Assembly: GCA_036924285.1 (NCBI GenBank) | Contig: JAYKYS010000011.1 | Location: 6,634,001 to 6,698,000, forward strand | Length of the DNA: 64,000 nucleotides | Source: Asterella californica | Taxonomy: Eukaryota; Streptophyta; Marchantiopsida; Marchantiales; Aytoniaceae | Reading direction: 5' to 3' | Part shown: positions 1 to 12,727 of the stretch, piece by piece | Position numbering within the stretch: the stretch's first letter is position 1 | Layout: every line of letters begins with the position of its first letter | Program-made: the position numbers and the translations under genes | The notes under the pieces: model-generated | Databases searched by the model: none | Told to the model about the DNA's origin: nothing | What the model saw: only the letters and a program-made list of their open reading frames with translations

Positions 1-3000
1 CATGTACAAGTCCTTAGCTAAAACGAGCGACCACAAGCCACACATAACCAATTTGAACTCCACAAGTCCAAAACGACAAAAACATAGCAAAAGAACCGAA
101 GAAGATCTATCTGAGAACTTTTTCGTTTTGTCAAACAATCTTTGGATACGATAAGATCTTTCTTCCTGACTCCGTTGGCTTTAAGAATCTTCAAATTCGA
201 CTCTCGGTAGTTGAGGTATTTTCAATTTTTGCTCGAAAATCTCCTCCATGCGGCTTAAAACCACATATACCCATAAAACATATCGTCTACTCTAAGATCC
301 ATCTTCGCTGGTAGGTAGATCTGGCTACCTTGATCCCAAAGACATCCCAAACAAGCAGTTTGGAGTTCCTTTCATAACTCATCACGCAGAATACATCAAT
401 CCGATCTATGTACAGTCTTCTCCTATGCGTAGATAAAGACTCCTTAATCGTGTAAGCGTCAAGAACGAAGAGTTTGGTCCATCAATCACAAAGAACAATC
501 CAACCTCAAGTGGCATTTTAACAAATGTGACATAAGCGTCTCGTTGTAAGTCAATTTCCTCATAACTCCAAAACCACTCAAAACTTCAAATCATCTCCAG
601 TTTCTTATAGAACTCAATGTTTTGATCTTGATGAATCCAAGGACAACAAGTTTAGACTCCGGAACGATCCGAACGGTGTCGAGGTGAGAGCTTCTTGAGA
701 AGGACGAAACCTTCTCGCTGTGGTATTACCGTGAAGACTGTATGTGTCTACTCATAGAAGCGTTGGATTTTTAGCTGTGGTTGCTAACTCAAACGGGCAG
801 GCTTCAGGTTACAAGGTGGCACTGTAAAACATTCATACAGTCTCTTGCCTCCTCTGATATGTTCATGAAACGAAAAATCAGGTAGAACTAGTAATGATAA
901 GATCAGACGGTGAACTTTGACACTCAGGAATAAGAAATATGTGAAGGTTTAGACTTCTAAACTTCTCCTACATGTAAAAGAGGCCCCACTGGACACACAC
1001 GCGAAGTTTCAGCCTGAGATCAAATTCTAGCACCGAGATGTAAACAGAAAAGTTCTAAGTAAGAAAATTACGACAATTTCTAATATCCAGATAGCTATTT
1101 TGACCTAGAACAGAGAATTGACTTGATCACTTTCGATGATTCTTACAGGATTTGGAGTCTACAAGATACTGAAAGTCTTTGTGATATTTGACCTCCTGAT
1201 TGCACACAGTTCTCCAGATCTCGTTCTCTGAAGTTGCTGCTCTAGATTGAGAGCTTTTCAGACCCCCTCTACTTCAGCAGTCGTCTTGAATACTCACTCA
1301 CTCAAATGACCTGAAACTTTTTGGACAGTCGTAGCCCTGCTGACAGTGAACGCAACCACGAAGGTTTGAAGCGATTTCCTCAATTCTGCTGCAATTGACA
1401 CTGAAAACTCCAAAATCAACAAAAGTGATGCAATTCTAACACAATCCGAACTTCAATTTGGCATAACTCATTCTTTATTGCTCCAAATCGATCAAGAATT
1501 TCACTGACAGTGACTGGCACGACGAGCTATATCTCCATGTGCTCTCAGATTTTGCAGTTTCCTCATCAAATGCTCGAACTCCTCTTTAGACCTCTGCTTC
1601 TAAGTTTAGAGTTTTACAAAAAACAAAAATAGATCAATGGGAGTTCATAGCTCCACTTGCATGTCTTTTAGTGCCCTAATCCACGTGGTAACTTAACTTC
1701 ACTGACCACGTCAGCCCCTAAAGTGCCAACGTAAATCTTAAACTACCTAAAATGACACGCAATCTTGAAAGATAACTTAAACCAACTAGAGCGATAAGTA
1801 AATACAACCCATGAGCTTAAGCTCTATCAACATGGTAGACCTAAGTTATGTACTTTGAACATACAAAGCGTACGAATGCTTGAACAAGATAAATAACATA
1901 CTATCAACCTACTAGGACTCAAAACATATAACACAACGGTGTTAACATATGCATAAAGGACTAGGAGTAATATTAAGCTAACTTCTACTACTAGCTCTCA
2001 AGTGTCGAAGTAGAAACGTAACACGTAGCCGCCAATGCTCACAACCTCCAGAATCGACTTCTCTGATGTATTTACTTCACTCAGAGAAACTGACTCCTAA
2101 CAGAGAGGTGAATTACTCACTATGTGAAATGATTCACATCACGACAACGGTCCAACTCTCCTTTGCAAGTCTAATTTTCTTTTCTTGCGTTCCAATTTTC
2201 TTTTGAACACACAACACGATCTCGTCTCTTCAAGTATTGTCTTAACTAGCACGTAGCCTATACATATTTGAACTTAATGATATCTTTTACACATGTATTG
2301 GACCTCTCAATTCCCCAAATTGTCCACCGACAAGTCGTAGAAACAAGCTAATCCGTCAGTTCACAGTATGTGAGTTTTACACAAATAATGACCAAGTAGC
2401 CATCTTATATCTTAGTATAACGCTAAGAACTACAAATACCCAATCAACATCGACAAGCTAAAGCTTAGCTTGATTTTCCTATCTTTTGAACTTCATAACG
2501 TCGCCATTAAGTATCCAAATGAGATAGATGAAGTACCCACGAGAAACTAACTACGAGCTCTACCATTTGATGAATGAAAATGAAAAATTTGAAAGTTGTG
2601 TAAAAAGCTCATTTTTAGTCTTATAAACGTCTTCGAAGCGATAATGCATAACATCAAATTTGGATTTTCATGTAGGAGTCTATCCACGACACGACATCCA
2701 CCCCATTCTAAACATGTGCATCCTTTGTATGCACCAAAGATACCAACCAAAGAGCGGATCCGCACTCACACAATTTCATCTTCCTCTCTTCCTTGTTCAT
2801 CTGCTTTATCTTCAAGCTCTGCTGCATAATTGTAACCAAGGTTTATTATCATCATTAGTAGTTATAGTTAGAGCTCAACATCGTCTAAGTGGATCTCTTG
2901 TTAGTGGGACCATGACACATCAATAGTCCTTGTGCTAGTTAGTATGTTAGTTATGTTAGTCCATGTCAACAATCTGTGTGAGAGTAGATGATTGGCGGGT

Positions 3001-4262
3001 CTACTTTCTCTTGTACTCCTTTGATTACATATGAAGTTGGAGAGGTCATTGTGGACATCTCAGTTTTGCAGTTCACTACTTGTTTGTCTCTTATTCGAGT
3101 GTTGCAATTCGTATAAGAGCTAGTCCGTTGTTCATATGAGTGAGATTTTGCTAGAGATTGGCAGTGTCCAATGAGCTGCAAGTAGAGAGAAAATGAATAA
3201 TTGAAGGTGCAAGAAACCGATGGACCAAGGATTGAGAGCAACACCGGATTTTTCATTTCCTAATGAGTTTTTAGTGAGGATTGTTTTTTGTTGAGAGAGT
3301 TAGATTTCGTCAGTTCTTGGTCGTCAATTTTGGAGCCGTCTTCATGATCCAAGTCATGGAGTCACCGCTTTCAATTATTTTGCCTATGGTTACATACTAT
3401 CGCAACCCTCAGTCTCAAGATCAAACGCAGACGCGAACAACAGAACCCTAATGGACTTGTGCTAGGTTATGAACGCTGCGAGTAAGACTTAATGGCTTGA
3501 CCAAGAAGTCGAGAGTAGATGAACCTTAAATGGTTTTCTGAACCAAGGTTGGAACATTGGGTTAAGACATAAGGGTCTATCCCAAGACAACCCAGACGAA
3601 CGTTGACCTAAGGGGACAAGTCTGGAAACGGATCGAAACCTAAGTCTGAGACGTGGGTCCGGCACAGACGGACTGTGGTTCGGACGCTGGTCCAAACCAC
3701 AGGGTCCAAGTCTTGCGTTGGACCACGGTTCCTCAAAAAAATTCTAAGTGTTGGAGCTCCATCGACATTTTGGATCATGGACAGAGCTCCAGGTAAGATC
3801 TCGAGACGAATAAGATATCATTGAAAAAGTCTCAGCGAGAGCTTTCCAATGATATGTAGAACTCCTAGAATTGACCTCAAAGTTGAGAATTATGGCCGAT
3901 CATGTGATCAGATTGTCTTATAATTTTCAGAGACCAAAGAGGAGGGCGGGACCGCCGATCCCTAGAAGTATATATGAGAGAGACTCGATGCTTGGGCGGG
4001 TCAGGATCAGTCACCCGACCCCAGGGTTCAGCGGGCATACTTTATGAGCATGAGGTGATGGTTAGACTAGTACCAATGCGAGTTCCGATCTAGACTTGGA
4101 CGTCTCGACTTAGGAATAACCCAAGAGCTGGAACAAGACTAAGGACGAGACGACGGATTAGACCATCGTTCGTGAGTCTGGACCCATACGAACATCACGA
4201 GCGATTGGATCGCTAGGTGTGCGGGAGGTACCATTTAGGACCCTAGACTTTATGAGAAGTCC

Positions 4263-4323
4263 GTCCCAAGTCATGTTATGACTTGCTCATGTTTTGGGAC
4301 CGACCTAGCTAGATCTAGGTCGG
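4263..4323. repeat. Paired short inverted repeats
   Basis: GTCCCAA at 4263-4269 pairs with TTGGGAC at 4294-4300, enclosing AAGTCAT/ATGACTT. Immediately after, CCGACCTAG (4300-4308) pairs with CTAGGTCGG (4315-4323) across a 6-nt loop. The two hairpins adjoin. They lie in sequence whose style (TATA-like run near 3970, GC-rich patches) could be an old LTR, but no partner copy was found in the window. Confidence 0.55.
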
Positions 4324-5706
4324 GACTTAGAGAATTGTAGTGTCTCAAGATTTCTCTTTTACACCACTATAGCATAAAAGATTTCGTTATCCAAGAAGAT
4401 TTACAGTAGTTACACTGTTCTAAGTTCTAAGATCTGTCTAGTCTCACAGCACACTAGTTTTGTCCAGAAGTTCCGTCTAACCCACACAACCACGTAGCTT
4501 TCATATCTTTCAAAAGGTGCTCTGGATCATAACACACAACTACTACTGCAAATACAACACGCATGTACATTGAATTGACAAAGAAGACGATTACTGATTC
4601 CTTGTTAGGCTTCCAAGCTTATCACGTCAGCTTTCAGAAGTAAATCTCGTCTTTTGGTGGTTCAACTCGACTTCTGACACCCTTAGAACACTGCCACTGC
4701 TCGGTAGATGTCAACTACTACTCCACACATCAAATTATCCTTGCAGATGTTCAACCGATTAGATCAATCATATGGTGTATGTCCCATGTAGTCTTCTTAG
4801 ACTTCTGTCTATTGGAACGATCTTCCGACAACACTACAACGATATTCACATCCACTGATACTCACACAAGGCTTCTGTAATTGGATAGAAGATAGAATGA
4901 AGATGTGAAGATAACAGAAGAGAAGGAAGAAGAGAAAAAAAAGCAAAATAAATCTTTCAACAAGCTTCTAGTCCGGATCTTAACTAACAAGCCATCTTTG
5001 CTTGTGGTAATATGAGGGAGAAGATTAAACACATACTTACAGTCTCACCGTCTTCTTGTTGAGAATGACGTCTTCTGATGTGATAAGTAGCGATCTGTCA
5101 GCTTCTGTGTACTTTAAGTTTTCCTCTCGAGACAATCTTGGAATTAATTACCACCCATTGTCCCTTTGACCAAATGAGCTTTTATAAGGGTTCAGATCTG
5201 TACCGACGCTCTCATCGTCTAACTCCTCGGTTTCCTGCTTGGTACTCAGCCAAAGTTTTACAGATGCAGCTTTTGGCTTCTTCTGCCCTTACTTCGACTA
5301 CTCTGTCTCAGAGAATTTATACCCTACAGTTAGTCCGTATGTGGATCCGAAGTGCTCCACTAGATGAGACGAACTTGGACACTACACAGCTTCTGACAAT
5401 CACCACCATTCGACAGGAAAACTTCTCATGCACAATTGGGTATGAATCGATGAAACCCAATCCTCAGAAAACATAGACAAAGTTTTTGTAAACAAACTAG
5501 TCAATCAAATCCTTGAGAAGAAGTTACATTAGCTTCTGGTAGCTACTCCTTCAGCTTCCTGTCCTTACTCCTCGACACACCAGACTAAACAAGACTACAC
5601 GAGGATGTCGTTTGTTGTCTACTCTTGTCTACATTTCCGTGCTCTCCTTGGGTGTGGATGTGCAGAATCTACTATACGCGCGTGTGTGCTTCTAACTAAA
5701 CTTCAA

Positions 5707-5750
5707 TCCCAAGTCTTATACAATTGCCTCCCAAGTCTTATACAATTGCC
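5707..5750. repeat. 22-bp perfect tandem duplication
   Basis: The unit beginning CCCAAGTCTTATACAATTGC occurs twice head to tail without a mismatch. Perfect identity suggests a recent slippage or repair duplication. Confidence 0.85.
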
Positions 5751-6738
5751 TGGCCATGGGTTGACCAATAGCTGAACAAACTGTCTCTAATCGTAAGAGG
5801 AGATTCTCTCGAATCACAACCACAATCCAGAGGATGAAGGCTCTATTGTCAGATGGCCACCTCCTCCTAAACTTCGGTAAGTTTGGAAGTCTTCTCTATT
5901 CCTACTGTAACTAACTTTGCCACATGGACAGTATTCTAAAATACAAAAGAGAATTGTAAAGCTAAAAATAGTTAACTCTGATTCTCTGAAAATCAACGAG
6001 GTATAAGAAGCTTTGGACCTAATTAATTTTCCTACCTATTCCTGATCACCAAGTGGGATATCCATGGCACCCGCACATGCATGTGTATCTAATTCGATTT
6101 TTGATATCATGTGCTGCTCAGCTGGGGGGAGGGGTAGGGCTGCCCAGACCTCTTCTAACAAACCCTTGTCGGCAAGATTTCAATTCCAAGGGAGAAGTCA
6201 AGGTCAACTCCTTGATGAAAGATTTGATCGCACTCAGCTCCGCTTGGGATAACACAAGACCTAGAGAGATGCATAGTAGTCATTCAGAAGCTTCTGGTTC
6301 ACTATACAACACATGATTGCTATTAGCCTAAGGCTCAATCCTTACAAACCACTCACAATTCAATTTCACTCTCAGAAGCAGAGTTAAATCTTCTAGAAGA
6401 AAACTATTCCATCTTCCATCATTCTAAGAGAACTTCGTGAGTGAATCACATCTTCTTATCTCAACTTCCCCTTCACAAGCTTCAGACCGCCGGCATGGGG
6501 ACGTCGAACCCACACGGCCAGGGTTACGGGCGGATGGGGCATGCGTCCTATATTTTGGAGCGCAAGGCAGACGCTGTTGAGATTCTGCTGGTTGGTGCCG
6601 TAGTGTCATCTTGCATGCGATAATAAGAGGGGCGATAAACGCCCAAAGAGGTGATTACAGTAGTTATCTGCTCTGCTGGTGGAGTTAATTAATCATTGTC
6701 GAAAGATTAGGAGAGTCGGTAAGAGGAGAATTTCTCGT

Positions 6739-7178
6739 TTGATTGGAGGCTGGAAATTTGGTATCAGGACATGCGAGAAGGCCGTCGTTTCCCTTGAGAG
6801 AGTTATCTGTAACTGACTGCTACGCCGAGAGCGTGGGACTGGGAGTTCGGAAAGCAGCAACCCAAGCCGCGCTGCCCCTGATGAAGGTGTAATTTGCTTT
6901 TCCCTCTATCTGTCGTCTGCGTGAGAAACCTTATATTTTCGCGGCATCTTATATTAGAGAGGGCAATTGATTGCCATTGACAGATGCCGAAGCTCGATAC
7001 GCTATACTGCGGGTCGTGCGATTTATGCGAAAGAATCGAAGAGTTTGCGTTCTGTGGATGGGACGTTGAAAATGCGAGGTTTGGAGAATCCGAGAGCTGA
7101 AAACTGAGATGATTTCGTGGAAAGCTTGGGTCTAGGAAAGTGAAGATTGATTGGAGGCTGGAAATTTGGTATCAGGAC
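6739..7178 (+). repeat. 32-bp direct repeat flanking 376 bp
   Basis: Positions 6739-6770 and 7147-7178 are identical (both contain GGAGGCTGGAAATTTGGTAT). A shorter shared phrase, GGACTGGGAGTT, follows the right copy and also occurs near 6836 between them, so the region looks like a partly scrambled duplication. No coding frame spans it. Confidence 0.75.
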
Positions 7179-8639
7179 TGGGAGTTTGATATCAGAGATG
7201 ACTGATATTTGTTGTGTGTCTAGAGTGTAGTTCCCAAGCATGTCCTTCTTCTTCTTCGGAGATACAAAACCAGAGGTGACGAAAGTCATAGAGAAAGATT
7301 GGTCGAAGTGATCACTACAACGCAATTACAGTCTGGCGTTCCGCGGAATCCGATTCCATGACTCAGTATAGTGACATCTGGTACGACGAATGTATGAGCT
7401 CCTCCTCGCTCAGCGCGTCCTTGTTTCAGCACGTATCACAGCAAGTGCCTGAATGTACACAAAGTAAGGAACAGGTTCCGACTACGCTCATCCTTGAAGT
7501 GTGCCAGCGATGAACTCTGCCGTACCTTGAAAGCACAATTTCCTCAGTCAAGTTCACTTTTACCACATGCGACATCCTGCTAAAAGCAGAAGGCTGCTTC
7601 TAGGGAAGCCAAGGCACAAGACGCATAGATGGAGTGTCTCCTCTCACGCTCTTCAACTTATTATTCGCGGAGCGCCATGCTTGTTCAATAGTGGTCGAGG
7701 TCGGCAGAATCTGATGGAGAACAGTCGCAGCGTGCTCACTGAGCTGGCTTTCCGCATTTGGAACAGTAGTTGTCGTCTGGACGCATCGGTGCCTCGCAGT
7801 AATAACAATGCTTGTTCTCTCGCCTTCCTGTAACGTCGTCGTCGCCATCCACACGGCGTGGAGTCATTCTAGCATGGAGCCGCTGGAACTGCGACAGAAG
7901 GAAAGGAACGAGCACGGTGACACGACACTGCAGGGTTGCTGCCTGACATCCTTGGTGTTGGCTTCATGCCGGAGAGTACTCATGCATAAGATCACCAAAG
8001 ACAACCAGTTTAGACCGCATTCTGGGACCTGCCCAAACATCTCATGAACCAACAGCAAGAGGGGATGCGGATTTCTGATGCGTGTCATTCGCTTTTTGAA
8101 GGGAAATATTACTTGTCCACGAGTACAGTTGTCATCAAAGACGAGTAGTCGAACGCTGCAGTATGCGACGGATAAAGCACGATAAACTACTGTACGCAGC
8201 AGGATAGTCTGGAGTCTGAAGGTCCGTGTCGACGTGCTGGGCCTCCTTCTGGCAGTGGAGTCTCATCTGCGCAGACAGGGAGTCCACCATCAGATGAAGA
8301 CTCAGCACGACGAGATCGTACGCTCTTATCATACTTTCAGATAGTTGTTACACTTTCCGTACAAAGCATAAACGTCTCCGTGGTAGTCCGGGCATAGCGT
8401 CAATGCAAGATGATGATGAAGTGATATTCAAAATACGAGCAGTGGGCAGAGATTCTGGTGTAAGAGTACTGCGTGCAAAACACTTGCAGGCAAAACATGT
8501 CGAACTTTCTTGCATACGCATCCAGGTTTACACATATGTAAATATACATGTCTGAGGAACTTATTGCCTTGGAAGGCAAACGACTCTTCTCCAGGTAGAC
8601 GACCAATCGGGCCTGTATCCAAACTTATACAAAGCTACG

Positions 8640-10065
8640 TTATTTAGATAAGAGTTAATATTTTTCTTCTGACGGTCCGCTGACGGGAGTCAAGGTTCTC
8701 TTGAGAAGGTGTAAAAAGCCCCTCGGCTCTGTTGAAATTGCTTTTTCTGGAATAAATGACACAGCAACTTTTTTAGCCCAGAAGACCGCTCTCACGTGTC
8801 CACTCATCCCGTTGCTGGAAGTTTCTCTCGACGACGAGCTCTGACCATTGTGGTTCTGCATTGACTCGCCATCTCATATGCCGGTTTATATCTAGTTCAT
8901 TTACTACGTACAAGTAAAACCCTGAAGTGGTTACCAGTGACTCACCTCTTATCCAAAAGCCGAGGAATCGGAATAATCGCATTGCGGCATCTTCGTGCAC
9001 TCTAAGGGCAGTGGAACTGTAGGAGTGAAATCGCAGGTGGGAACAGGCCCAAACTCCGTAGTGCCAAACTATTCTCTCAGCATAAGAAATGCTCACTGTA
9101 AAGAAGAATTTAGACGATAAACCGTTCTCCAAATAAACAGAAGACTTATGAGGAATATCGGTGCGGCGCTCTGGATACAAGAGTCTGAAACGGACTTGGT
9201 CGAAAAGAATCAAGGAGTCAAGAAACAAAAACAAAAACAAATGGACCACAGAAAATACTGCCGCCGAGTAAAGATCAAGTTAACACCTTTGAATTGGTTT
9301 CAATTTTCTCTATATTGTTACATGAATCAGTGATCATCGCTTTTTCTTTAGTATGACACATGGAGAGAACTTTTATCTCCTATCGTCGAGTCAGCTCACA
9401 ATAACACTCTCTATCGGTGGAGCACTACAACAAACTTGAACCAGCAGTGATTAACCTGATTGGAGACACTCTACCAGTAAACTGCACAAGTACGGTTTAC
9501 TTGATGATCCTCTTTGCACGTCTTTCCTAGTTAGCTATACTGAAAGGGAGAGGGGACATGCTATCAGCAATGAAGGCACATAGCCGATTCTGGAAGATTT
9601 TGACACCTAAGTCACTAGTATGTTCTACATTTACTGTTGTGGGTGGCTCTAATTCGGAGTCACCAAGTTCTGTACATGGATCTTATGGAGTGAGGTTTGG
9701 ACCTTGCTGAGGAGGGGCAAGGCAGGAAAACTTCGAAGATTTACTCACCTCAGTTGCCTCCACATCTGGATTCTGTAGAGAAGAGAGAGGGCCGCGTCTT
9801 GGCCTCACTGTGCACTGGAAAATGACTTCCTGATGTCTTCATTATCTCCTCGACATGCTCTGAAATGTATAACCTGTTGAAGTCTGAAGGTTGTTCTTGG
9901 CCCCACCATTGTACAAACTGTGACCAGCATCCCCAGAGAGTATGTACATTGGAGGTGATTTGCTGTCATGAGGATTGTTGCCAAAGTCGGAGTCTCATGT
10001 CCGTCCCAAGGGGCCAAGATGTATCTTGCTCGAGCTTCATGTGGGTTGTCGTAGTAGAAGTTCAC
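8640..10065 (-). other. 3' flank and possible 3' UTR of the LIN-like gene
   Basis: Downstream of the predicted stop at 10066. Two open stretches on the minus strand (9805-10065, 86 codons; 8773-9249, 158 codons) do not look like any family I know. They sit where a 3' UTR or read-through from exon 18 would lie. No polyadenylation signal was convincing enough to fix the transcript end. Confidence 0.25.
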
Positions 10066-12727
10066 CTATATCAGTGCATATGCCTGCCCGGGAGAACAAC
10101 GATAATATATGTTTGAGCTGGTGCGCTGATGAGCCATGGTGAGATTTATCTACCTAGGTCAATGACCATGCCTGCGAAAACGTCCCGGTGTGAGTAATCA
10201 AACAATCTGTTTGGTATGCTGCAGGAGTGGAGAGTGGACACATCAAAAACCTATCCAGACACTGATAAGTATCGGTTTTCAGGCTTGAAAGCACTTATGT
10301 CAACAACAGTTCCACAGAGCGTCTGTATTGTATGTCTACCTGAGTGCGTTAGCTTGCTAGTAAACCACGATATCGTGCGATTTATCATCGCGAGATCGGA
10401 AGGTCAAAATATACCATGATATCATTCAGACGCATCACTCACCCTTAGTATTCCATCAACTGAACCAGTGTACAGAATGTCACCCACAACCGCAAGTGAG
10501 AGTATCTTGCTCCCAACAGCGAATGTAGCAACTTTGTGATACTTCTCCCTTAACCAAACCTATAAATCCAGCAAACCAAACTGGTGAGGCATACAATGCA
10601 CGTCGCACAGGACTTGAGAGGCACCACATAGGCCCTCATGTAACCATGATGAAGTTTCCAAGTAATAAGGCCCTAATGGTCTATCTAAACATTTATATGA
10701 AACTGAAGCATAACAGGACATTCATAATGCGTTATAAGTTGTAAGCACGTACCTCTACGTTCCCTGTCGGCTGATTGTTAGCTAAATATATCAAATCATC
10801 CGATATAGCCATGTATCGAGCATCCATTTGAGTTGAAATGAAATGAATCATCGCTCTTGTCGCCAAGCTCCACATCTTTTCAGATACAGGGACAAGAGAA
10901 CAGATGACAACACGTACACAAAACAAAATAAAGTTGGTTAGCAACTTGATGGATCTTACGAGGGAACAGTAAACAAGATGACTGTGAAGTTAAGTTTGCA
11001 AGTAGCAGTGATAACCAACCAGCCAGCCAACTAAGTAATAAGAACCTACGGTTGCTTTTTGATATACAAGATGAGCATCCGATGAGGTTACTAACCTTAG
11101 TACCTATGCCGTCTACTAGTGAGCCTGATGAATATAGCAACCCTCTGCTTGACTGTAAGGAGTAGATGGCCTTCTTGCCCCTCAGGCTGCGTACACCCGA
11201 CTGGATGGTTACCGATGTTCCAGTCACAGGATCTATTTCCTGCACATGCCCAGATTCTGAAATATCAGTCTGACGTGCTTTCTAACCGAAGTAAGCTGCG
11301 GCGGAAACCTCCGCGATAACTAGAGGCATAGTCTTACAGCAATCATATGAGAGAAGAGCATCACAGATCCGGAATGTTCCAAACACACAAAATTTGAACT
11401 CCTACTGAACTGGTGGAACCAGGTTGGAGAGTCGAGGAACCTGGATGCTGCTATCCGTGCAACCACAGTAGAGACGGTCCGGGGTCAAGTTTATACTCTG
11501 GACATGCTTGTGAGCGTTCATAACTCTTGCGTTTGTCCCATTTGCATCCAGCACCTAAGGTGACGAAAGAAAGAAGATACATTAACATGCATAGATATGT
11601 TAAGCGCTCGTGAACCGATGTTCAAAAGGGAATAAGGGAAGAACGAAAAACCTAAAGATCCAAGCAAAATTCTCTGAACATCGCATCCGTCGAGTTGCAT
11701 ATGAGGGGAAGGTTCTAACCTTTATACCCACACCTTGGGGAATCACCACGATGAAAGCGGAGTTGACTGCCACAGAGTGGACGGCCTCTTTTATTTCTAT
11801 CATCTGGAGACACCTCATACGCTCTTCCAGTAGTGTCCATACCTGAAGGTCCGTCATATTCTTGGATCAACATTCTGTAACAGTCTCAATAGACAATTAA
11901 CGACCTGAACATGAAATAATCGTCCTACGTCAAGAAACTCAATTGCTTGTTTGAGTCTGTGACGTTTGCTTTCGCACCATATTCAGGCTGTTCTATAGCT
12001 GATGAATACTCAGGCGATCAGTATGTGAGCCAAATCACAGTAGGAGACGATGACACTGGAACATTTCGCACCCTCCTAAGTCACCCGAGTCATCTAAAGC
12101 CCACATCCTTCACCCGTATTGGTCACAAAGTAGATGCATAGAATAGAAGTTTATTTCGTCAATCTTAATCAAGTATCTTACTCTGACAGTCTTGTCTGCA
12201 GATCCACTGAAAAGTTTATGGGCTTCCTCTAAAACTGCAAAGCATAGCACTGCACGCGAGTGCTCTCGTGCCTCGTATATCAATCGCGGGTGTTTCCTCT
12301 TTACACTCCACACCTATGAGTAAATGCCAAGGAGACACATACACACACTTTAGTACGCTCCAGAGAAGGAAATTCCACGCCCAGAAGCCTGCTTTCCTAT
12401 ACCCTAGATCTGTGCCTATTTAAAATAACAGTGACCATAAGAGGTCAAGCCGTACGAATAAACTTGGAGATTCAAGTGCTAATGTAAGAAGAAGCCAAGT
12501 ATTATCTCAGGAGAAGCAATCACCTTAATTGAAGAATCCGTATGACCACTGTAAAGGTGACCTCTAAAGTAGAGTAAAGCACGGGTTTCTCCATTTCCGG
12601 ATGCATCTAAACGACCCACCTCGCCATGTGCCCACATATCTGCGTTCTGCTCCATGAAGTGCAACGTGTCAGCTTTACATGCAACTGAATGTTCACCAAC
12701 ATACAGAGTAGGGAGGCTAAAAACCAT
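10066..12727 (-). other. LIN-like: C-terminal WD40 repeat region
   Basis: Residues 1359-1682, exons 12-19. Repeat signatures sit near the ends of exons: SGHTDSSIK (exon 12), SGSADKTVR (13), GCTDSSIQ (15), TGSVDGILR (18). Exons 13, 14 and 18 begin with Val-Trp, so the intron falls just before the conserved Trp of the blade. Exons 12-18 are all phase 0 and 114-204 nt long, an exon-per-blade arrangement. The last exon adds AYALI and a stop. LIN proteins of legumes end in a comparable WD40 block used for protein contacts. Confidence 0.88.

Larger units (their letters stand above)
1..8639. other. Intergenic, no recognised gene
   Basis: No open reading frame here encodes a recognisable protein. 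The longest (5138-5476 plus, 112 codons) has no motif I can name. GC rises around 6450-7000, where a gene-like stretch (6780-6880) ends in a possible splice donor, but no exon chain could be built. Small structures are listed separately: hairpins at 4263-4323, a 22-bp tandem duplication at 5707-5750 and a 32-bp direct repeat at 6739/7147. Confidence 0.4.

Noticed and set aside
8773..9249. 158-codon minus-strand open frame as a separate gene
   Set aside because: No recognised domain and composition like non-coding flank; it lies downstream of the LIN-like gene, perhaps in its UTR.
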